From an uncultured Collinsella sp. (GTDB lineage: Bacteria > Actinomycetota > Coriobacteriia > Coriobacteriales > Coriobacteriaceae), in the NCBI GenBank assembly GCA_958453575.1, contig CAUDYH010000022.1:1-10413 (forward strand): a DNA stretch of 10,413 bases. The letters run 5' to 3'. The translations under genes and the position numbers were made by a program. Below the pieces are notes generated by a model that had not been told where the DNA came from, ran no database searches, and worked only from the letters and a program-made list of their open reading frames with translations. Shown here piece by piece: positions 6,335 to 10,413 of this stretch (position 1 is the stretch's first letter; every line of letters begins with the position of its first letter).

Positions 6335-6715
6335 CTACCGGCAGTCGGGGCAGAGACCCTCGAAGATGGTGTAGTGCGATGTGACGTCCCAGCCGATTTG
6401 CTCGGACGCCTTGTCGTCGAGTTGGGCATCGAAGGGGAGCGGCACGTCGATGACGCGGCTGCACGAGGTGCAGATGATATGTGCGTGCGGCTCGATGGTG
6501 CGATCGAAGCGGCTGCCGCCCGGCGTCTTAATAGAGAGAATCTCCCCTGCGTCGGCTAAGAGATTGAGGTTGCGGTAGACCGTGCCGCGGCTGATCTTGT
6601 CATCCTGTTCGCGTACGGCGTTGTAGATTTCGTCGGCGGTGGGATGGTTATAGCTTTGGCGCACAGCGTCAAGAACCAGCTTTCGCTGCTTGGTATTCCT
6701 TCTTTGCACCGCCAT
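6335..6715 (-). CDS. Fur-family regulator, PerR-type
   Basis: This 126-residue metal-dependent repressor has an N-terminal winged helix (about 8-66, with HPTADEIYNAV and SRGTVYRNLNLL) and a C-terminal metal and dimer domain. Structural zinc Cys4 ligands are C82, C85, C122 and C125. Aligned by eye with B. subtilis PerR, all five regulatory-site ligands are kept: H24 (H37), D71 (D85), H77 (H91), H79 (H93) and D90 (D104). Aspartate at the last position is the one linked to peroxide sensing rather than iron sensing, so PerR is more likely than Fur. That fits an anaerobe needing oxidative-stress defence. GAGGCGAGG precedes ATG 6715. It lies 61 nt after the acylphosphatase gene, and the gap holds its own promoter and a possible operator. 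Confidence 0.9.
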   Translation of the reverse strand: MAVQRRNTKQRKLVLDAVRQSYNHPTADEIYNAVREQDDKISRGTVYRNLNLLADAGEILSIKTPGGSRFDRTIEPHAHIICTSCSRVIDVPLPFDAQLDDKASEQIGWDVTSHYTIFEGLCPDCR

Positions 6716-6751
6716 GCGCCTCGCCTCTTTTCTATCAACGGTCGTAGGTAA

Positions 6752-6780
6752 ATGATACCGTATTTAGCACACAATACTAA
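6752..6780 (-). promoter_or_regulatory. Promoter and possible autoregulatory operator of the Fur/PerR gene
   Basis: On the minus strand TATCAT (complement of 6752-6757) matches five of six bases of a -10. It lies 17 nt after TTAGTA, a weak -35. Overlapping the -35 is an imperfect inverted repeat, TTAGTATTGTGTGCTAA (complement of 6764-6780), with TTAG/CTAA ends. Fur-family sites are AT-rich 7-1-7 palindromes, and this is only a partial match. The segment also overlaps the acylphosphatase stop codon. Confidence 0.35.
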
Positions 6781-7187
6781 TAACGAGGAATGAAACCGTC
6801 TTCATGGGCAAATGGGGCTCGGGTCTGGGCGTCTACGAGGCGAAAACGCGTTCCCATGCGCTCATAGGAGGCATGAAGCGCCTCGAGATGAGACAGGATG
6901 TTTGCCGGAGCTCCCTGTATCTCCATCTCGACTGACCCGTCTTCCATGTTACTCACCCAGCCGGTGAGTGCGCGTGCCTGTGCGAGGTTGGTGTTGGTAA
7001 AGCGAAAACCAACGCCTTGGACTTGCCCCTCCCAGCGTAGGAAATAGCGCAGGGGAGTGTCTTGAGTGGCCTCGTCGCTTGCGAGCACAGCAAGCCTGCG
7101 GCGCAGCTCGAGCTCGACGTTTGATGGTTTTTGAGGCTCTCGACTGCCGCCGGTGACGCTGGAGAAGAACGTATCGAAGAGGCCCAT
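6777..7187 (-). CDS. Acylphosphatase-domain protein
   Basis: This 136-residue protein has an acylphosphatase domain at about residues 46-136. GQVQGVGFRF contains the catalytic R62, and TGWVSNMEDGSVEMEIQG the catalytic N80. Acylphosphatases hydrolyse carboxyl-phosphate bonds such as those of acetyl, carbamoyl or 1,3-bisphosphoglycerate. The family is usually about 90 residues; here residues 1-45 are extra, beginning MGLFDTFFSSV and then becoming polar. ATG 7187 lies 2 nt after the stop codon of the oxidoreductase gene (TAGCTATG), so translation is probably coupled. The ribosome binding site is weak (CAGG), consistent with coupling. The ORF is open further upstream, but only across the end of the oxidoreductase gene in another frame. 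Confidence 0.88.
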   Translation of the reverse strand: MGLFDTFFSSVTGGSREPQKPSNVELELRRRLAVLASDEATQDTPLRYFLRWEGQVQGVGFRFTNTNLAQARALTGWVSNMEDGSVEMEIQGAPANILSHLEALHASYERMGTRFRLVDAQTRAPFAHEDGFIPRY

Positions 7188-7189
7188 AG

Positions 7190-8296
7190 CTATGCCTGCT
7201 TGCCTGCGTCGGCCGGGAAGGTTATGCCGGCCTGCTGGCGCACGGCATCCATGATGCGCAGTGAGACGAGTGTGACATCGCGGTAGTGGCCAAGCTCGTG
7301 GCGTCCCGCCGGGGTCTCCCAAATCTCTTCCTTAACGTTATCGATGCCGCCGATGGCGGTGATAAAGTCTGTGAGTTCGTATTCCATAGTGTTGCTCGAT
7401 TTGGGCAGGTCGAGCACGCGGCCGTTGTCTCCCTGTTCGCGCGGTGCCTCGGTCGCCGAGCCGCGTACGACGTCGCCGCGATAGTCGATGCGGACGTTGC
7501 GGGGCGTGGACAGATGGTCGATCTGGATAGTGCCACGCTCGCCTTCGATCTGCGAGGGCAGCAGGTCATTCGTAATTTTGGAGTGCGTGAGCTCGACGGA
7601 GATACGGCCACCGCCGTAGCTGGCGAGGATGGAACCGCAGCCATCGATGGGGCCGTGCGTGAGCTGTCGCGTGGTGGGATCGAGCAGAGTGGTCATGCTC
7701 GTAAGGCCGGAGGGCATGCCAAAGATCTCGACCATGGGCTCGACGGTATAGACGCCAATGTCCATGAGGGAACCCGATGCCATATTGCAGTCGAAGATAT
7801 TGGTGGCGCGTCCCGCGAGAATCTCGTTGTAGCGCGAGGAATACTTGCCAAAGCGCAATGAGGCGCGGCGGATGGGGGCGATCTCGCCCAGGGCGTCCTC
7901 GATGGCGTGGAAGGCGGGATCGTGGAGGGGACGCATGGCCTCGAGGGCCACGACACCTGCTGCCTCGGCAGCGCGGAAGACTTCCAGCGCCTGCGCTTCG
8001 GTGGCGCAGAAGGGTTTCTCGACGATGACGTGCTTGCCACCGGCGATGCAGGCAAGGGCCTGCTCGTAGTGGAGCGCATTGGGGCTGCCGATGTAGACGG
8101 CGTCGACGTCGTCGGCGGACGCAAGCTCGTCAAGTGCGGTGAAGTTACGCTCGCCGCCGTGTTCGGCGGTAAAGGCGGCGCCGCGCTCGGCATCGCGCGA
8201 GAGCGTGCCCACAAACGCGGCTTGGTCGTTGGCGTTGACGACCTGGATAAAGTCGTCGGTAATCATGGATGTGCCGATGGTCGCTATACGCAGCAT
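7190..8296 (-). CDS. Gfo/Idh/MocA family NAD(P)-dependent oxidoreductase
   Basis: This 368-residue cytosolic oxidoreductase has an N-terminal Rossmann fold (about 1-120) and a C-terminal alpha/beta substrate domain. The family hallmark EKPF is at 93-96, where K94 is the expected catalytic or cofactor-contacting lysine, and YIGSPNALHYEQA (68-80) is the usual segment before it. A conserved DIGVY-type segment follows in the C-terminal domain. The glycine motif is loose: GTSMITDDF in place of GxGxxG, common in this subfamily. Substrates are generally sugars or polyols and their derivatives; which one cannot be told. GAGGGGGAT precedes ATG 8296. The acylphosphatase-domain gene follows directly, so the two form an operon. 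Confidence 0.9.
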   Translation of the reverse strand: MLRIATIGTSMITDDFIQVVNANDQAAFVGTLSRDAERGAAFTAEHGGERNFTALDELASADDVDAVYIGSPNALHYEQALACIAGGKHVIVEKPFCATEAQALEVFRAAEAAGVVALEAMRPLHDPAFHAIEDALGEIAPIRRASLRFGKYSSRYNEILAGRATNIFDCNMASGSLMDIGVYTVEPMVEIFGMPSGLTSMTTLLDPTTRQLTHGPIDGCGSILASYGGGRISVELTHSKITNDLLPSQIEGERGTIQIDHLSTPRNVRIDYRGDVVRGSATEAPREQGDNGRVLDLPKSSNTMEYELTDFITAIGGIDNVKEEIWETPAGRHELGHYRDVTLVSLRIMDAVRQQAGITFPADAGKQA

Positions 8297-8371
8297 GTAT
8301 CCCCCTCGTGCCGTTCGGTTTACAGGATGAGTGTAGCGCGAGGGGGCAGGAAATAGCGTGCGAAAACGCCG

Positions 8372-8857
8372 TTACAGGTCGCTCTCGTTAAAGCCGGTAT
8401 CGATATCGAGGTTGCTGCCGTCGGCCGCCGTGGTGGCGAGCTCATCGCAGCGTTCGTTGAGCTCGTGGCCGGCGTGACCCTTAACCCAGATGAACTCAAC
8501 CTTGTGCTTGCTTTTGGCGGTGAGTAGGCGCTCCCACAGGTCGCGGTTCTTGACGGGCTGCTTGTTGGCGGTTTTCCATCCGCGCTTTTTCCAGCCGTCG
8601 ATCCAGTGCTTGTTAAAGGCGTTGACGACGTACTGCGAATCGGAATGGACCTCGACCTCGCAGGGGCGGTTAAGTGCCTCGAGCGCCACGATGACCGCCA
8701 TGAGCTCCATGCGGTTGTTGGTGGTCTTGGCGTAGCCGCGCGAAAGCTCGGAGGTGAAGGTCTTGCCGGCGGGGTTGGTGTATTTGAGCACGGCGCCGTA
8801 GCCGCCGCGTCCCGGATTTGATCGGGCCGAGCCGTCGGTATAGATGATGACCTTCAC
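8372..8857 (-). CDS. rnhA: Ribonuclease HI
   Basis: This 161-residue type 1 RNase H cleaves the RNA strand of RNA-DNA hybrids, acting in Okazaki primer and R-loop removal. The catalytic set is complete: D8 (in [11 protein letters not shown]), E51 (in NNRMELMAV), D73 (in HSDSQYV) and D138 (in ERCDELA). H128 in [15 protein letters not shown] matches the E. coli H124 loop. The E. coli enzyme is 155 residues, so the length fits. I choose GTG 8857 as start, because AAAGGAAG lies just before it and similarity starts at (M)KVIIYTDGS. The upstream ATG at 8908 would lie before the ribosome binding site and overlaps the promoter. Confidence 0.95.
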   Translation of the reverse strand: MKVIIYTDGSARSNPGRGGYGAVLKYTNPAGKTFTSELSRGYAKTTNNRMELMAVIVALEALNRPCEVEVHSDSQYVVNAFNKHWIDGWKKRGWKTANKQPVKNRDLWERLLTAKSKHKVEFIWVKGHAGHELNERCDELATTAADGSNLDIDTGFNESDL

Positions 8858-8895
8858 GGGCTTCCTTTCGTTGGGTACGTTTCGTGTGAGTGACC

Positions 8896-8927
8896 ATTGT
8901 AGCGCCATGCCCGCCGGGGGCTAGCAA
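8896..8927 (-). promoter_or_regulatory. Probable rnhA promoter
   Basis: On the minus strand TACAAT (complement of 8896-8901) is a near-consensus -10, about 39 nt before the GTG start. TTGCTA (complement of 8922-8927) could be the -35, but the spacing of 20 nt is long. The rest of the 99-nt gap holds no strong terminator for the LysR gene. Confidence 0.4.
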
Positions 8928-8956
8928 TCTACGATTTCTACCCCGTCTTCCGACAG

Positions 8957-9859
8957 TTAGTTGGCATGGATGATGCGGTTGAGCTCGTCGAGGTATTGCT
9001 GCAAGAGGGGAGAGGGCTTGCGCTCGTCGTGCATGATATAGCCTACGTGCATCGTTGGGGCGTCTGCTAACGGGATCGATGCCATACCCCATTGCATTTC
9101 ATTGGAGAGGACACCGGTCGACAGGGTGTAGCCGTTCGACGTGATAAGTAAGTTAGTAAGTGTTCCGCGGTCCGAGATTCGTATGTTGCGGTCGCAAGGG
9201 ATATAGCTAAAAGGTTCCTCGGCGTAATAGAAGGAGTTTGAGGTCCCCTGTTCAAAGCTGTAGCGCGTATATGGTGTGAGGTCGGCAAGGGACAGCTGCG
9301 GGCGGCGGGCAAGCGGGTGGCGCTCGCTAACGAAGACGTGGACCGTCGCGTCGAATAGGGGATGGAAGCTCGCGCGCGCATCGGCAAAAGCCTTCTGCAG
9401 AACGCGGGCGTTAAAGTCGTCCAGATAGAGGATGCCGATGTCGCTGCGAAATGCGCGGACGTCATCGATGATCTGCGATGTGGTGGTCTCGCGCATGATG
9501 AACTCGAATTTGCTGTCGCGGCAGCGCTCGACCACGTTGACAAAGGCCTCGACCGAAAAGGCGTAGTGCTGGGCGGAAATGGCGAGGCGGGCTTGCGGGG
9601 TGCCGCCGTCCTCGTAGCGCGCCTCGAGCATGTCGGCCTGCTCTACGACCTGGCGCGCATAGCCCAAAAGCTCGGTGCCGTCGTTAGTGAGCGTGACGCC
9701 GCGGCTGGAGCGCGTAAAGATCTCCAGATGGAGCTCCTGTTCCAGGCTTTTGACGGCGTTTGAGATATTGGACTGAGCGGTATAGAGGCGCTGAGCTGCG
9801 GCGTTGATTGAGCCGGACTCTGCCACGGCAATCAGAAAACGAAGCTGCTGAAGGGTCAT
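8957..9859 (-). CDS. LysR-family transcriptional regulator
   Basis: This 300-residue regulator has an N-terminal winged helix (about 2-60, MTLQQLRFLIAVAESGSINAAAQ through LEIFTRSSRGVTLT) and a periplasmic-binding-protein-like effector domain (about 88-295). It is divergent from the O-acetylhomoserine sulfhydrylase gene. LysR regulators commonly control a divergent neighbour, so a sulfur-assimilation role is inferred; the ligand is unknown (O-acetylserine-type effectors are known for CysB relatives). I start at ATG 9859, since AAAGGA lies 8 nt before it. An ATG three codons earlier (9868) directly abuts the same ribosome binding site and is too close to use it. Confidence 0.9.
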   Translation of the reverse strand: MTLQQLRFLIAVAESGSINAAAQRLYTAQSNISNAVKSLEQELHLEIFTRSSRGVTLTNDGTELLGYARQVVEQADMLEARYEDGGTPQARLAISAQHYAFSVEAFVNVVERCRDSKFEFIMRETTTSQIIDDVRAFRSDIGILYLDDFNARVLQKAFADARASFHPLFDATVHVFVSERHPLARRPQLSLADLTPYTRYSFEQGTSNSFYYAEEPFSYIPCDRNIRISDRGTLTNLLITSNGYTLSTGVLSNEMQWGMASIPLADAPTMHVGYIMHDERKPSPLLQQYLDELNRIIHAN

Positions 9860-9892
9860 CGACGCCATCCTTTCGATTGCTATCTACAAAAC

Positions 9893-9908
9893 CGATAACA
9901 GGTTAGCG
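9893..9908. promoter_or_regulatory. Candidate LysR operator palindrome
   Basis: CGATAACAGGTTAGCG is a 16-bp palindrome with one mismatched pair and a 2-bp centre (core TAAC-AG-GTTA). It is 11 nt upstream of the sulfhydrylase -35 box and 33 nt upstream of the LysR start codon, a position suited to a shared activator and autorepressor site. It does not have the classic T-N11-A form. Confidence 0.4.
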
Positions 9909-9919
9909 CTTTTAAGTGA

Positions 9920-9948
9920 TTGACCGAGCGAAACAATGCTCGTACTAT
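9920..9948 (+). promoter_or_regulatory. Sigma-70 promoter of the sulfhydrylase transcript
   Basis: TTGACC (9920-9925) and TACTAT (9943-9948) are separated by exactly 17 nt. This is the best promoter in the window. The -35/spacer region holds CGAGC (9925-9929) and its complement GCTCG (9938-9942), an inverted repeat that could be a second operator. Transcription would start near 9955, leaving a leader of about 178 nt before the sulfhydrylase start codon. Confidence 0.65.
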
Positions 9949-9998
9949 TCAAAACACACAAAGGCGGTAGGTAATTAAACCGACCACGGAACCGGGAT

Positions 9999-10078
9999 GC
10001 GAAAGGAGGCCCGCATATGAATTGCTTACCAAGACGAATGCCGGGCTCCTGTTTGCGCCCGTCGGCGTGATCAGGAGG
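9999..10078 (+). promoter_or_regulatory. Structured leader with competing hairpins upstream of the sulfhydrylase gene
   Basis: Bases 9999-10016 pair with 10038-10056 in about 17 pairs broken by three single-base bulges. The 21-nt loop opens exactly at the leader-ORF start codon, so that ORF's ribosome binding site is inside the stem. The right-arm sequence CTCCTG (10046-10051) can instead pair with CAGGAG (10072-10077), which excludes the first structure and encloses a 5-bp GC hairpin (10055-10059 with 10064-10068). CTCCT can also pair with AGGAG at 10122-10126, the ribosome binding site of the sulfhydrylase gene. A pyrimidine-rich tract with TTTATTTACTTTT follows (about 10085-10114). It does not fit the SAM-I consensus. 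The foldings were found by eye. Confidence 0.55.
10017..10070 (+). CDS. Short leader peptide (uORF) with two cysteine codons
   Basis: A 17-codon ORF, MNCLPRRMPGSCLRPSA, runs from ATG 10017 to TGA 10068-10070. Its ribosome binding site, AAAGGAGG (10002-10009), is near consensus and 7 nt from the ATG, better than most real genes here, so translation is likely. It has cysteine at positions 3 and 12 and a second methionine at 8. It lies 62 nt upstream of a sulfhydrylase gene that makes homocysteine. I infer a leader peptide whose translation rate reports on charged cysteinyl-tRNA. Cysteine codons are rare, so two in 17 is notable. The alternative is an accidental ORF; the strong ribosome binding site argues against that. 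Confidence 0.55.
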   Translation: MNCLPRRMPGSCLRPSA

Positions 10079-10099
10079 CAGCGACTTACTTCTCTCTAA

Positions 10100-10413
<314 letters not shown>

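Noticed and set aside
9991..10045. Resemblance of GGAGG..CCCG..ATGAA to the SAM-I (S-box) riboswitch core
   Set aside because: The order and spacing do not allow the four-helix S-box junction, and the segment is better explained by a leader ORF with its ribosome binding site and hairpin.

Overview
The window is dense chromosomal DNA with fairly high GC, strong AGGAGG-type ribosome binding sites, short intergenic gaps and an oxygen-sensitive ribonucleotide reductase activase. The gene content and protein style resemble an anaerobic, gut-type actinobacterium of the Coriobacteriia, probably near Collinsella. This placement is an inference from the look of the proteins, not from a search. I see no rRNA, tRNA, CRISPR array, transposase or prophage gene.

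Layout. (1) 1-700: nrdG on the plus strand, preceded by a small inverted-repeat element flanked by an 8-bp direct repeat. (2) 766-2436: a plus-strand folate (pterin) cluster made of folE, an HD-domain hydrolase and folB. folB has a 46-residue N-terminal extension, and folP and folK are not next to it. (3) 2443-4307: on the minus strand, an M19 dipeptidase followed by a YgjP/DUF45-type metallopeptidase, separated by a strong hairpin. (4) 4428-5438: on the plus strand, a SlyD-like peptidyl-prolyl isomerase followed 3 nt later by a UreE-like protein, closed by a 16-bp hairpin. No urease gene is in view, so this looks like a nickel-handling pair put to another use. (5) 5522-6319: a Cof-type HAD phosphatase. 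(6) 6335-8296: on the minus strand, a Gfo/Idh/MocA oxidoreductase and an acylphosphatase-domain protein that are almost overlapping, then a Fur-family regulator with the PerR set of metal ligands. (7) 8372-8857: rnhA. (8) 8957-9859: a LysR-family regulator, divergent from a truncated O-acetylhomoserine sulfhydrylase gene (10133 to the window end).

The region most worth a second look is 9880-10132, between the LysR gene and the sulfhydrylase gene. It holds a good sigma-70 promoter with a palindrome in its spacer and a second palindrome just upstream. It also holds a 17-codon leader ORF with two cysteine codons and a near-perfect ribosome binding site. That site sits in a long hairpin, and the complementary CTCCT can instead pair with two later AGGAG sequences, one of them in the ribosome binding site of the sulfhydrylase gene. 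This looks like a cysteine-responsive leader-peptide attenuator or translational switch for sulfur assimilation, on top of LysR control.

The second lead is the SlyD/UreE-like pair, in which the usual UreE interface nickel histidine is missing. The third is the HD-domain gene between folE and folB, a candidate for the poorly assigned dephosphorylation step of folate synthesis.
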